In this document: positions 35,913-44,721 of the stretch, piece after piece
Layout of the letters: each line of letters begins with the position of its first letter
Position numbering within the stretch: position 1 is the stretch's first letter
Assembly (NCBI RefSeq): GCF_001517085.1
Contig: NZ_LRAC01000130.1
Location: forward strand, 28,231 to 92,230
From: Paenibacillus sp. DMB5
GTDB lineage: Bacteria; Bacillota; Bacilli; Paenibacillales; Paenibacillaceae
Length of the DNA stretch: 64,000 nt
Direction of reading: 5' to 3'
Notes under the pieces: model-generated
The model's input: the letters and a program-made list of their open reading frames with translations, nothing else
The model's database searches: none
Told to the model about the DNA's origin: nothing
Program-made: the position numbers and the translations under genes

Positions 35913-36680
35913 TTACTGCTGACCTGCTACTGCCTTCTCAGCCGTCGCCTGCGCAAGCTTCAGACCGGTCAATTTACCGGTACTGTCTACAATCAGCGTC
36001 AATACAGCCTCTGACGCAGAAAAGGTCAATGTGCTCTTAATAATGAATGTACCCTCTTTCCACTCACTGACAGCAGATTTAACCCCGAGATAGTTCCCCG
36101 CAACGCCAGCAACCTGCTCCCAGTTCTGCCGGATCACCGGCAGGGCAAGAGCCTGACTGCTGCCTCCGATATACCTTTTTTGCAGCTCCTCATACTGTCC
36201 TGTTGCAAGCAAAGTAGTTACTGCTCCAGCTGTAACTTCAGGTGAATAAATCTCTGTCCGATTATCTGCCGGATTGTATCCTGCTATCAGTCCGATTGAG
36301 GTCAGAAAAGACAGCGGCACATACAACCGTCCCTGTCTGGTTTCAATAGAGCCTTCATAACTTACCTTTTGCTTGTCGGCCAGTAAGATATCCCGGCTGC
36401 TTAGCTTAAATTCAATCACTTCGTTTACCCGGCTTAATTTTACCGTTCCTGTACTTCCTTCATAAATGATTTTGTACTTCAGCGCCTCAGCGACTTCCCG
36501 CAAGGGAACCAATACATTAGCACCGTTCCTGTAAGTAGACGAATCTGTCAGCTGCAGGGCTTGTCCGTTAACAACAACACTCAGGCTTGCGGCTGCTTTT
36601 GCCTCATTTGCCGTCCATATCCCTGTTCCTGCTGCCAATAACAGAATACTAAGGATAACGGCTGCGACTCTGCTCTTCAT
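35913..36680 (-). CDS. Exported protein with CuAO-stalk and DUF3887-like domains
   Basis: A 255-residue secreted protein. The signal peptide ends near NEAKAAA. Residues about 35-145 are a copper amine oxidase N-terminal (stalk) domain: VVVNGQALQLTDSSTYRNGA, VLVPLREVAEALKYKIIYEG, GRLYVPLSFLTSIGL. The C-terminal 100 residues (LLATGQYEELQKRYIGG to LTLIVDSTGKLTGLKL) resemble DUF3887. This pairing is found in Paenibacillus cell-surface proteins of unknown role. ATG 36680 follows GGAGAGGTG; an in-frame GTG 9 bases upstream sits in that site. Monocistronic. Confidence 0.8.
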   Translation of the reverse strand: MKSRVAAVILSILLLAAGTGIWTANEAKAAASLSVVVNGQALQLTDSSTYRNGANVLVPLREVAEALKYKIIYEGSTGTVKLSRVNEVIEFKLSSRDILLADKQKVSYEGSIETRQGRLYVPLSFLTSIGLIAGYNPADNRTEIYSPEVTAGAVTTLLATGQYEELQKRYIGGSSQALALPVIRQNWEQVAGVAGNYLGVKSAVSEWKEGTFIIKSTLTFSASEAVLTLIVDSTGKLTGLKLAQATAEKAVAGQQ

Positions 36681-36876
36681 CCCGTTCACACCTCTCCTGT
36701 ATTAGAATTATTATGCACGCTGCCTGCAGGGAATAGTCTTATAGTTAACAATAACCGATTCCCCGGCAGTAGTAACCTGATTCGTGTAAAACAAGCTCAG
36801 GTAGAGTATTAAAATTGTATTCTTTAAGGACGAGTGTATTGTGCATAAGAGATAGATATGATAAATTCTTCCTAAG

Positions 36877-36896
36877 TGATAATGATTATCATTATT
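36877..36896. promoter_or_regulatory. Fur box
   Basis: TGATAAT-G-ATTATCA (36877-36891) is a perfect 7-1-7 inverted repeat, and the sequence continues TTATT to give the overlapping 19-bp classical GATAATGATTATCATTATC-like box. It lies 20-40 bases before the start of the siderophore-binding lipoprotein, which should therefore be derepressed when iron is scarce. Confidence 0.9.
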
Positions 36897-36916
36897 AAAA
36901 AAGAAAGGGGTTCATC

Positions 36917-37912
36917 ATGTCTACTTTGAAAAGATACAGTTCATTGCTGTGCACCGCGATCCTCATAGTATTGCTTCTGGCCGCCTGCGGCAGCAACACC
37001 AATAACAGCCTGGAGGCTGCTAATGCATCAGCTACAGCAAATCCGGCACAAACCGCTGAACCTGCACAGACTGCCGGCACCGGCGAAACCCGGAGCTTTA
37101 CAGATGCCAAGGACCGCCAAATTGAAATTCCAGCCGAGCCGCAGCGGATTGTCTATATCGGCAGTGATCCCGGCGATCTGCTTGCCTTGGATGTGAAACC
37201 GGCCGGAGCCAGTCTCAGCGTTATCGGGACACAGGTCGCCTATCCGGATCTGCTCGAAGGGATCGAGGATGTCGGTTATCCCCCGTCACTTGAGAAGATA
37301 GTGGCTTTGAATCCTGACCTGATCCTTTTTAATGACTGGGATGAATCGGCTATAGAATCGGTTTCTGCTATTGCTCCGACGGTCGTTATCGGTGAAGGCG
37401 GCACTTATGAACGGCTGCGGCAGATTGCGGATGCACTGGGCAGACAGGAGCTGGCTGAGCAGAAAATAACGGAATATGAAACTAAGGCAGCGGCGGTCAA
37501 GGATCAGCTGAAGCTCGATCTCGGCTCCGGAGACACGGCTACAATCTATCTGCAGCTCGGCAAGACGCTCTATGTTATGGGTCATCAGGGAATTTCAGTG
37601 TCGCTGTATGACATGCTGGGGTTCAAGCCGTCCCTTAAAGTTCAGGGGTTGATTGACAAAGACGAACGGTTTGCGGAAATATCGGCTGAGGTTCTGGCTG
37701 AATATGCCGGAGACGAGGTGTTTGTACTTGGTGATGAGACGGCGGAAACTTCCGCCGCCCTAAAGGAATTAATGGATGGTCCGATCTGGAAGACCATTCC
37801 GGCGGTGAAGAAAGGACATGTGTACGTTACAGACAGCAAATGGAACTTTGATGATCTGATAACCCGGACACGCCTGCTTGAGGAGCTGCCCGTGTTGATG
37901 GCTAAGCAATAA
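36917..37912 (+). CDS. Iron-siderophore ABC transporter substrate-binding lipoprotein
   Basis: A 331-residue lipoprotein of the FeuA/FhuD/YclQ group. The signal ends LLLAAC (C24), followed by an Asn/Ala/Thr linker. The mature part has RSFTDAKDRQIEIPAEPQRI, the family opening; DLILFNDWDES and VYVTDSKWNFDD are other conserved parts. It binds ferric siderophore outside the membrane and passes it to a permease-ATPase. GAAAGGGG precedes the ATG. A strong Fur box lies just upstream. No permease or ATPase gene is adjacent, so it must share a transporter encoded elsewhere. Confidence 0.92.
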   Translation: MSTLKRYSSLLCTAILIVLLLAACGSNTNNSLEAANASATANPAQTAEPAQTAGTGETRSFTDAKDRQIEIPAEPQRIVYIGSDPGDLLALDVKPAGASLSVIGTQVAYPDLLEGIEDVGYPPSLEKIVALNPDLILFNDWDESAIESVSAIAPTVVIGEGGTYERLRQIADALGRQELAEQKITEYETKAAAVKDQLKLDLGSGDTATIYLQLGKTLYVMGHQGISVSLYDMLGFKPSLKVQGLIDKDERFAEISAEVLAEYAGDEVFVLGDETAETSAALKELMDGPIWKTIPAVKKGHVYVTDSKWNFDDLITRTRLLEELPVLMAKQ

Positions 37913-37937
37913 TCCTGCCGGGATATAATGAGTTCTA

Positions 37938-38708
37938 TTACTCCACATTAAAATCAAAATAGGTTGCCGGATAAGGCTCATTAATCAGTGTAAAATGCCA
38001 CCATTCCTTGGCATAAGGCTTAAATCCCTGCCTGACCATAGCATCCTTCAGGATTTTACGGTTCTGATGCTGGGCGGTATTGACCAATGAGGTATTATAA
38101 TAAGAAATATCTCCGAAAAAATCATACGGGCTGCCCATATCCACCAGGGTGCCCGTTTTTTGGTAGGCCAGCGTCAGATCGATGGTACTGCCCCTCGAAT
38201 GCCCCGATTTCCTGGAAATGAACCCCAGCTTGAACAGATTACGCTTATCGAGCTCAGGATAATACAGGGCCTTATTCTTAATATCTGAAGGATCAAGGGA
38301 CCAGGCAACAAAGCGGTTGACCGCCTTTTGCGGACGGTAGGCATCATAGATTCTTAGAATGTAACCTTTCGCGGAAAGAGCATCACTCACCTTTTTCAGA
38401 GCATTTGCCGCTTTGGAGGTAGTAATAGCTAGTGGTGCCTTATATCCGCTGACCGGTGAGCCGGTAAAATTATATTTGCCGTAATAGCGGATTTGATATT
38501 GCGCTTCCGGAATAACCTCATCAAGATACACAAATCCGGATGGCAGCTTGTCCTTCTTGACGACATTGTTGATTGCCGGTTTCCACGCTGTATCCTGTCC
38601 GGTAGCGGCCTGTGCCGATGCCTGATTCGTAGTCCCGACTGACAGCAAGGCTGCAAAGACAATCGGACTTAACAATCCAAGCTTCTTCCTGTAGCAAGTC
38701 TGCTTCAT
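37938..38708 (-). CDS. D-Ala-D-Ala dipeptidase, VanX/DdpX-like (peptidase M15D)
   Basis: A 256-residue exported zinc peptidase. A Sec signal peptide (residues 1-32, ending ASAQA) directs it outside. The M15D zinc site is present: H and D in SGHSRGSTIDLTL, and E-x2-H in KEWWHFTL. DEVIPEAQYQIRYYGKYNFTG and YDAYRPQKAVNRFVAW (with the catalytic Arg) match VanX/DdpX. The true VanX is cytoplasmic; the signal peptide here points to cell-wall turnover rather than vancomycin resistance, and no vanHA genes are nearby. It follows an unknown exported protein by 20 bases, and both are probably one operon. Confidence 0.88.
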   Translation of the reverse strand: MKQTCYRKKLGLLSPIVFAALLSVGTTNQASAQAATGQDTAWKPAINNVVKKDKLPSGFVYLDEVIPEAQYQIRYYGKYNFTGSPVSGYKAPLAITTSKAANALKKVSDALSAKGYILRIYDAYRPQKAVNRFVAWSLDPSDIKNKALYYPELDKRNLFKLGFISRKSGHSRGSTIDLTLAYQKTGTLVDMGSPYDFFGDISYYNTSLVNTAQHQNRKILKDAMVRQGFKPYAKEWWHFTLINEPYPATYFDFNVE

Positions 38709-38728
38709 GCCTCATGCTGCCCCTTCCT

Positions 38729-39679
38729 TTATTCCATTTCTAAATAACGGTCAATATATGATTGTACTCCCTCTGTTAACTGGTCACCGTTGTTATCAAG
38801 CAGCTTTAGGAGCTGCTCAATCATTTGGAGGAGACTGCTGCTTCCTGTACCATTGGCTACAGCATCTTCATATGCTTGTCTAAGCTCAGAATCCAGAACG
38901 GCCTGACCGCCATACTCGGTATTGTCATAGGCCGGCGTATTGCTGGAACCATATAACAATCTGGCTTTTGCGCCCCATAATTTGAGCTTAACAGCTTCAC
39001 GCCTGTTGGATACTTGATAACTATCCATAAACTTCTCCATTTCCAGTGCTCTGCTTAGCAGTTCCTTCCAGCTTATCGCAAGCGCTGCATCAGTAATAGT
39101 GCCTTTGTTGGATTCGGTAGCCATGATGTCGATATAAGCTGCAATGTCATTGCTAACATAAGGTTTGAACAGCTTGAAGCCCTCATAATGTATTACCGGG
39201 TAATAAACTCCTTCACTGGTTCTGATTGCAAATCCCTCATCCCCGTATGTTACCAGTTGAGTGTAAAGCTTTTTGTTGGTTATATTTTTTAATAATGCTG
39301 TATAGGTCAGTCCGCCTTTAAGGTATGCAGCGTCCATTGCCTGACGGAATTCCTCCGTATACAGCCGCTCCCTGCTTCTATCCAGTTCCGCCTTTAGAGC
39401 ATTCTCCAGCTGCAGGACCATCACCGTAGCGTGCCAGCGTCCGGCTTCATCAATATGGTTAATTAGGTATTTGCGGGCTTGCCCAAGAGTTGAAGGCTTC
39501 CGGATCAGGCTTTGAAAGTGATTGTAAACATTAGTTTGCTTCTCTGCTTGCAGGGCATAGGCCTGTTGCGGCACTTCTATGGCTAATCCCGTACCTGAAA
39601 CAAGCATGATGGAGCAGCCAAGAACTATAAACCGTTTCGTCTGCTTAATCGTTCTTTTACTAACATTCATAAATCTCAT
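38729..39679 (-). CDS. Exported protein of unknown function, partner of the dipeptidase
   Basis: About 316 residues with an N-terminal hydrophobic segment (FIVLGCSIMLVSGTGLAIEV) that is a signal peptide or anchor. The rest is largely helical and charged (YNHFQSLIRKPSTLGQARKY, AEFRQAMDAAYLKGGLTYTA-like, WKELLSRALEMEKFMDS). Conserved sites were not recognised. ATG 39679 sits 6 bases after GGGAGG; an ATG at 39685 overlaps that site. It precedes the VanX-like dipeptidase by 20 bases, which suggests a shared role in the cell wall, but this is inference. Confidence 0.7.
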   Translation of the reverse strand: MRFMNVSKRTIKQTKRFIVLGCSIMLVSGTGLAIEVPQQAYALQAEKQTNVYNHFQSLIRKPSTLGQARKYLINHIDEAGRWHATVMVLQLENALKAELDRSRERLYTEEFRQAMDAAYLKGGLTYTALLKNITNKKLYTQLVTYGDEGFAIRTSEGVYYPVIHYEGFKLFKPYVSNDIAAYIDIMATESNKGTITDAALAISWKELLSRALEMEKFMDSYQVSNRREAVKLKLWGAKARLLYGSSNTPAYDNTEYGGQAVLDSELRQAYEDAVANGTGSSSLLQMIEQLLKLLDNNGDQLTEGVQSYIDRYLEME

Positions 39680-39730
39680 TTTCATCCTCCCGGCTGATTA
39701 GTATACGATTTCATTATAAAGTTGGGCATT

Positions 39731-39766
39731 AAAAAAAGACATATCCATTTACGGATACGTCTTTAA
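39731..39766 (-). terminator. Terminator after the MFS gene
   Basis: Minus strand AAAGACGTATCC-gtaaat-GGATATGTCTTT with a following T run (TTTTTTT shared with the stem end). It lies 36 bases past the MFS stop codon. Confidence 0.8.
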
Positions 39767-39801
39767 AACTTGATTATTTTGGGTTATTTGCAAAAAGACT
39801 A

Positions 39802-41268
39802 TTAGTGCATCGGTGCCTGAGTCTTATGCTGTACAACGACACGTTTAATGAAGAATGCTACGATCAGGCCGATAACGGCCATTACCATTCCGAATACAAA
39901 AGCATTTTGCACCCCATGGGTGAAAGCAGCCAGCGCATTCAGCGGATTCGTAGTGTCTGTTACTGTCTCCATGTAGCTCTTTGTACCGGAAGTCATGATG
40001 CTGACAGCGAGCGCAGTACCGATAGCACCGGCTACCTGCTGCAGCGTGTTCATGATTGCCGTGCCGTCAGGATAATACTGCAGCGGCAACTGATTGATTC
40101 CGTTGGTCTGCGCAGGCATCATAATCATCGAAATACCGATCATCAGCGCGCTGTGCAGCACGATTACGAAAATCACAGTGGATGTAGCTGTAATGCTGGA
40201 GAAGAACCACAGTGTTACTGCAACAACGACCAGCCCCGGAATGACAAGCCATTTCGGACCGTATTTATCGAACAGGCGGCCCATAATCGGAGACATCAGA
40301 CCGTTAATGATTCCACCCGGCAAAAGCAAAAGACCTGCCTTGAAGGCCGAGTAGCCCTGGCCCTGCTGAAGATACATCGGAAGAATCAGCATGGAGGACA
40401 GAATAATCATCATGCAGATAAAGATCATTAGTACAGCTACGGTAAACATCGGGAATTTAAAAGCACGCAGGTTGATCATCGGCTGTTTCATCGTCATCTG
40501 GCGGATAACGAACAGTACAAGCGCAATCACACCTACAGCAATTGCCGCAATAACCTTGGTACTGCCCCAGCCGCCTTCTTCACCGGCGCTGCTGAATCCG
40601 AATACGATACCGCCAAATCCGGCAGAGGACAGGATAATCGACAGTACATCAATCTTCGGCTTGGTAACTTCGGATACATTTTGCATGAAGAAAATACCGC
40701 AGATCAGGGAAATGACCAGGAACGGCAGGGACAGCCAGAAAATCCAGTGCCAGGTCAGGTTGGAGATCAGCAGACCGGCAATAGTCGGTCCGATCGCAGG
40801 CGCAACCATAATTACAAGACCGATAAGTCCCATCGCTCCGCCTCTTTTTTCAGGCGGAATAATAACCAGTATGGTGTTGAACATCAGCGGCAGCAGCAGA
40901 GCTGTACCCATTGCCTGCACCACGCGTGCAAGCAGCAGAACCTCAAAGGTCGGTGCCATTGCGGCAATAAAGGTTCCTGCGATCGAGAAGCATAGCGCGG
41001 CTACAAACAGCTGTCTGGTTGTGAACCATTGGAGCAGCAGGCCCGAAATCGGAACGAGAATTCCCAGGGTCAGCAGGTAAGCGGTAGTCAGCCATTGTGC
41101 AGTCGACGGGGTAATTTGCAGTATAGTCATTAAATCCGATAGTGCAACATTCAACGCTGTTTCACTGAACATCCCGATAAAGCCGGCGAGCAGCAGAGAA
41201 ACGAGAATCGGAATGGTTTTAAATTTCTTAACCTCAGGTTGTTGCTTGCCATGCATTGTTGCTTCCAC
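39802..41268 (-). CDS. MFS multidrug efflux transporter, DHA2 family (LmrB/EmrB-like)
   Basis: A 488-residue, 14-helix drug:proton antiporter. Motif C-like LMGLIGLVIMVAPAIGPTIAG (split in the protein as GAMGLIGLVIMVAPAIGPTI) and LTTAYLLTLGILVPISGLL mark the DHA2 group. AGGAGG precedes the GTG start at 41268 by 8 bases. It lies 48 bases downstream of a TetR regulator gene on the same strand, so the two form a regulator-pump operon as with lmrAB in B. subtilis. Exported drugs unknown. Confidence 0.92.
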   Translation of the reverse strand: MEATMHGKQQPEVKKFKTIPILVSLLLAGFIGMFSETALNVALSDLMTILQITPSTAQWLTTAYLLTLGILVPISGLLLQWFTTRQLFVAALCFSIAGTFIAAMAPTFEVLLLARVVQAMGTALLLPLMFNTILVIIPPEKRGGAMGLIGLVIMVAPAIGPTIAGLLISNLTWHWIFWLSLPFLVISLICGIFFMQNVSEVTKPKIDVLSIILSSAGFGGIVFGFSSAGEEGGWGSTKVIAAIAVGVIALVLFVIRQMTMKQPMINLRAFKFPMFTVAVLMIFICMMIILSSMLILPMYLQQGQGYSAFKAGLLLLPGGIINGLMSPIMGRLFDKYGPKWLVIPGLVVVAVTLWFFSSITATSTVIFVIVLHSALMIGISMIMMPAQTNGINQLPLQYYPDGTAIMNTLQQVAGAIGTALAVSIMTSGTKSYMETVTDTTNPLNALAAFTHGVQNAFVFGMVMAVIGLIVAFFIKRVVVQHKTQAPMH

Positions 41269-41316
41269 TCTTGTATCCTCCTGATTTAAATAATTTTCTC
41301 TCTGTCTTTCTTTCTC

Positions 41317-41895
41317 TTAACCCAGTATGGCCGGTATAACCTGTACCGCCGCAAGCAGCGGTTGTGTACTCTTGTATGTTAGTGCCTGAAGCAGCGCACC
41401 TTCATACAGTGAAACGACAACAGAAGCCTTATCCGAGGCGATCTGCTCATCAATGCCTTCTTCCAGCAGACGATGCATGATAACATCCCGCCAGTCCTTG
41501 AAGACAGATTGGCAGGCTGAGCGCAGCTCGTCACTGACACAGGAGGTTTCAACGGCGACCCAGAAGCTGAATGGAACAAAGCCTTCGAATGAGGTTTCCT
41601 CAGCCTTCCTGGCTACTTCCAGTATAAAATCCTGTATCATGGCGGTTGTGCTCGACTGTTTCTCAGCATAATGCCGGAGCAGCTCTGCAACAAATTCACT
41701 TGTCCGGCTGATACACGTTAATGCCAGCTCCTCTTTGCCGCGGGGAAAGTAATAATATAGCGATCCCTTCGGTGAGTCACTGTCCTTAATAATCTGATTC
41801 AGTCCGGTCGCGTGATAGCCCTGTGTAAAAAACAATCTTGAAGCGGTGTCCACAATCGCCTCACGCGTATTGTGCTTGTTCGACAAGCTCAACAC
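41317..41895 (-). CDS. TetR family regulator, LmrA/QacR-like
   Basis: A 192-residue TetR repressor. The N-terminal HTH region reads REAIVDTASRLFFTQGYHAT then GLNQIIKDSDSPKGSLYYYF, close to B. subtilis LmrA/YxaF (GYHATGLNQIIKESGAPKGS). The ligand domain has DFILEVARKAEETSFEGFVP and ETSCVSDELRSACQSVF. The start is GTG 41895 with AAGG 8 bases upstream; TTG 41892 or 41886 are alternatives. It probably represses itself and the MFS pump and is released by a drug. Confidence 0.9.
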   Translation of the reverse strand: MLSLSNKHNTREAIVDTASRLFFTQGYHATGLNQIIKDSDSPKGSLYYYFPRGKEELALTCISRTSEFVAELLRHYAEKQSSTTAMIQDFILEVARKAEETSFEGFVPFSFWVAVETSCVSDELRSACQSVFKDWRDVIMHRLLEEGIDEQIASDKASVVVSLYEGALLQALTYKSTQPLLAAVQVIPAILG

Positions 41896-41908
41896 TTCCT
41901 TTACCTTT

Positions 41909-41926
41909 TATAACAATCGGTCTATA
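41909..41926. promoter_or_regulatory. Candidate LmrA/YxaF-type operator
   Basis: On the minus strand ATAGACCG-ATTGTTAT lies just before the tetR gene. As I recall, LmrA and YxaF of B. subtilis bind ATAGACCRGTC-containing sequences, which this matches at the ATAGACC half. The position next to the regulator start suits autorepression. Confidence 0.45.
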
Positions 41927-42092
41927 TAATAAAACCATAAATTTAAACAATCTGTCAACCGCAAAAACCTTCAAAATTTAAATTTAACCTTACGTTTACA
42001 TACTTTGCAGAGGTCATAACAGGAATTACATTGCCAGCTGAAGATGGATCAAGTATAATTTTATTATTCCTATAAGAAAGGTGTGTATTAGC

Positions 42093-42536
42093 ATGACAGG
42101 ATCAGCTAAGCCTAATGGAATTCCTCGGCCTTCAGTCAAAACCAATCAGGCTTTTATCATTCTTTCTGTCGTAATGACATGCCTAACAGGTGCTCACTGG
42201 ATTCTCGCATTGCCGCTGGCCGCCGGCCTGTCCGGTCTGTTGTTCGGCTATAACCCGGTCATTAAACTGGCAGGATATTTTCTCCGCAAAGAACGCACCT
42301 CTTATCTTCAAGAGGACTGGGATCAGCAGCAGTTCAACCAGAGCATCGCGGTTTTCTGCCTGGCTGGCGGATTGATCAGTTACCTGGCTGGCTGGACGCT
42401 TGCAGCTTCTATTTTCACTGCCATGGTCGCAATTGCTGCAACAGTCGCCCTTCTTGGCTTTTGTATCGGCTGCTTCATCCATTATCAATGGAAAATGTAT
42501 TCGTACAAACGTAAACAGGCAGCATCGCACAAATGA
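42093..42536 (+). CDS. DUF4395 membrane protein
   Basis: A 147-residue membrane protein with about four helices. IPRPSVKTNQAFIILSVVMT at the start and FNQSIAVFCLAGGLISYLAG, then LGFCIGCFIHYQWKMYSYKR, match DUF4395, including the conserved Cys pair in GFCIGC. AAAGGTG lies 9 bases before ATG 42093. Family members are often near sulphur-transfer or thioredoxin-like genes, but none is seen here. The stop lies inside the following terminator. Confidence 0.8.
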   Translation: MTGSAKPNGIPRPSVKTNQAFIILSVVMTCLTGAHWILALPLAAGLSGLLFGYNPVIKLAGYFLRKERTSYLQEDWDQQQFNQSIAVFCLAGGLISYLAGWTLAASIFTAMVAIAATVALLGFCIGCFIHYQWKMYSYKRKQAASHK

Positions 42537-42565
42537 ATCCGTGCACATGCTGCCTGTCTTTTTTA
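42516..42565. terminator. Terminator overlapping the DUF4395 stop
   Basis: CAGGCAGCAT-CGCAC-N10-GTGC-ATGCTGCCTG followed by TCTTTTTT. The left arm lies in the last codons of the DUF4395 gene. It may also act on the convergent DUF6054-like gene. Confidence 0.8.
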
Positions 42566-42901
42566 TTCAACCGTATAATCTGCCAGAATCTTCGCCACAG
42601 ATGAAGCGAAGCTTTTACCTGCGCCAAAGTCCATCTTGAAAATCATACTATTGGAGCTCCCCGCTGAAACAAGCCGGATATTGCATACTCCCTGCAGATT
42701 ATCCGCAATAATCACCATGGCCGCCTGATTGCCGGAGCGGAGAAAGTAACGTTCGTATACAAGCGTTCCGATCATCCGTCCACCACCAAGGTCGTTCAGC
42801 TCTTCGTGCAGCAGCTCGGCGCCTGGACCCATTCCATCCTTAATCAGCGCCATTGCCACATCCGGATTTACTTTCACATTCAAGGTATACTTTTCAGCCA
42901 A
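42563..42901 (-). CDS. DUF6054-like small protein
   Basis: A 112-residue soluble protein, TLNVKVNPDVAMALIKDGMG and LGGGRMIGTLVYERYFLRSG then NQAAMVIIADNLQGVCNIRL. It matches what I recall of the DUF6054 family, uncharacterised proteins of Firmicutes. The TTG start at 42901 has GGGGAG 11 bases upstream. No enzyme motif is visible. It overlaps the end of the terminator region of the convergent gene. Confidence 0.65.
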   Translation of the reverse strand: MAEKYTLNVKVNPDVAMALIKDGMGPGAELLHEELNDLGGGRMIGTLVYERYFLRSGNQAAMVIIADNLQGVCNIRLVSAGSSNSMIFKMDFGAGKSFASSVAKILADYTVE

Positions 42902-42950
42902 TTCTGATCACTCTCCCCAAAGTAATCTGTTTATGGATGGTCTTAGCAGG

Positions 42951-43487
42951 CTACTCTTCCCGGACGGCGCCGGCCACATCCCAGCGGTGGCTGAACTTCA
43001 CAAGACGCGGGTGAAGCTGCTGCGGCTCAGCCGACAGAATTAGGCGCAGCTTGACAATCCACTCCTCAAAAGAAGAATACGAAGCAAACAGATTCGCTGT
43101 TTCAGGTGTCAGGTACAAAAAGTACGGCGGCGGATATACATCGCTGATATGGCGCAGCGCCGTATCAAGCGGGGTATATTTCTTCCGTTTGCCTTCGAGG
43201 GTCTCGATGGTGATAAAGGATCTGCCCTGGTCTCTTTTCCACTCATGCAGCCGGTCTTCACGTTTATAATAGGATCGGACCGGTTCTTTGCTCATCCGTC
43301 TCACCGTTTCCTCATGCAGCGGGTACAGAACCAGCTTGGTGAACTTGCGTTCTGCCGCTGTATTGGCTGCTGCTTCAAGCTCATAATCGGTAATATGCTC
43401 AAACGAATCGTAGAAAATCAAAGTTCCTTTACGTTCCTTGGCCGGCGGCTCATAGCCGTAAGGCACATGCTGAATGTCCCGTTTCAT
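42951..43487 (-). CDS. Uncharacterised conserved protein
   Basis: 178 residues, unrecognised. It starts MKRDIQHVPYGYEPPAKERK and has TLIFYDSFEHITDYELEAAA followed by FTKLVLYPLHEETVRRMSKE and SYYKREDRLHEWKRD. The pattern of an N-terminal beta strand, helix and Leu-Val-Leu-Tyr strand with a following His suggests a Rossmann-like (HUP/nucleotidyltransferase-related) fold, but no catalytic motif is clear. AGGAGGGTAACC precedes the ATG. It lies 25 bases downstream of the ROK kinase gene and is probably co-transcribed. Confidence 0.6.
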   Translation of the reverse strand: MKRDIQHVPYGYEPPAKERKGTLIFYDSFEHITDYELEAAANTAAERKFTKLVLYPLHEETVRRMSKEPVRSYYKREDRLHEWKRDQGRSFITIETLEGKRKKYTPLDTALRHISDVYPPPYFLYLTPETANLFASYSSFEEWIVKLRLILSAEPQQLHPRLVKFSHRWDVAGAVREE

Positions 43488-43512
43488 GGTTACCCTCCTG
43501 CATATTCGTTAC

Positions 43513-44511
43513 CTACAGCATACCATGCCGGGCGGCTGAATCAAAAACAGGCATCCGCTGTTGCGCATACGCCGCAGCACCCAAAGTACCCGCCCGGCTG
43601 CCCAGCTCAGCCTGAACAATGTCGCAGCTCCCGCCGGACAGTTTTAGGGCATGAGCATTCACGGTTTCCCTAACCGTGGTAAGCAGCCGGTCACCCGCCG
43701 CCGACATTCCACCCCCGATAATTATCCGCTGCGGGTTAAGCAGATTGATAACGTTAGACAGCCCAAAGCCCAGCAGCTCTCCCGTCTCGTGCATAACCTC
43801 CACTGCCAGCGGATCATGAAGGTCATAAGCTTCCGATATCATTTTAGCCGTAATAGCCGCTTCGTCACCGCCTGTCCATTCCTGAAGGATACTCCCTCTT
43901 CCGGCCTCCAGCTTTTCCTTGAGTGTATTCACCATGCCCACAGCGGAGACGTAACGGCCCAGACAGCCGGAGCTGCCGCAGCGGCACGGCCGCCCTTGCC
44001 TGTACATATTCATATGCCCGATTTCACCGGCGCTAAAGGTGGTTCCGTACAGGACTTTGCCGTCATGCACAATACCGGAGCCAAGCCCTGTTCCGAGTGT
44101 AAGAAGCACCAGATTACTGCAGCCCCGTCCGGCTCCATGCAGCCATTCCCCGTACAAATTGACCCGTACATCATTGTCGATAAAGACCGGTAAGCTGTAG
44201 TGCTGCTTCATTTCGTTTATTATATGTACCTGCTCCCAGCCCGGAAAGTTCGGGGAGAAGACTGACAGACCTTCATACGGGTCCAGCAGTCCCGGTATTC
44301 CCATGCCCATACAGGCAATCTCCTGGAGTGGAATGCCTTTCTCGATTATCAACATATTCACCGCCAGCCTAATCCTTTCAAGCACATGTGCCGGCCCTTG
44401 CGCCGCTTCTGTGAGTATAGATAATTCCTTGACTGGTGCAAATTCAGTATCATACAACCCAGCCTTGATATTTGTTCCGCCCAAATCAACACCTATGATA
44501 TAACTGTTCAT
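43513..44511 (-). CDS. ROK family sugar kinase / glucokinase
   Basis: A 332-residue ROK protein without an N-terminal HTH, so a kinase rather than a repressor. It opens IIGVDLGGTNIKAGLYD (phosphate-binding loop). The catalytic Asp is in VFIDNDVRVNLYGEW, and the Zn-binding signature is GEIGHMNMYRQGRPCRCGSSGC. LLTLGTGLGSGIVHDGKVLY binds the second phosphate loop. The usual E after GCL is replaced by G (GCLGRYVS). It phosphorylates glucose or a related hexose. The start has only a weak ribosome site. The uncharacterised gene at 42951 follows closely. Confidence 0.88.
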   Translation of the reverse strand: MNSYIIGVDLGGTNIKAGLYDTEFAPVKELSILTEAAQGPAHVLERIRLAVNMLIIEKGIPLQEIACMGMGIPGLLDPYEGLSVFSPNFPGWEQVHIINEMKQHYSLPVFIDNDVRVNLYGEWLHGAGRGCSNLVLLTLGTGLGSGIVHDGKVLYGTTFSAGEIGHMNMYRQGRPCRCGSSGCLGRYVSAVGMVNTLKEKLEAGRGSILQEWTGGDEAAITAKMISEAYDLHDPLAVEVMHETGELLGFGLSNVINLLNPQRIIIGGGMSAAGDRLLTTVRETVNAHALKLSGGSCDIVQAELGSRAGTLGAAAYAQQRMPVFDSAARHGML

Positions 44512-44667
44512 CTTAGCTCAGCCCGTCCTTTTTTACGATTAATGATTAATGTCATAATTATGTATTACAACCTTTATTATGGGCTTTAACTTTTTGTCCG
44601 GTTAGTATTTTTATCGCATCCCGGTAGTATGATCTGATGAATTTAATTTGGTGGATTTTGTGCATAC

Positions 44668-44703
44668 AAAAAAAAGCAGACGGATGATTTCTCATCCGCC
44701 TGC
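44668..44703 (-). terminator. Terminator of the ABC transporter operon
   Basis: Minus strand GCAGGCGGATGA-gaaa-TCATCCGTCTGC followed by TTTTTTTTTG. A 12-bp stem with a GNRA-like loop, 19 bases past the permease stop. Confidence 0.92.
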
Positions 44704-44721
44704 CTCAAAGAAGATATTGTA

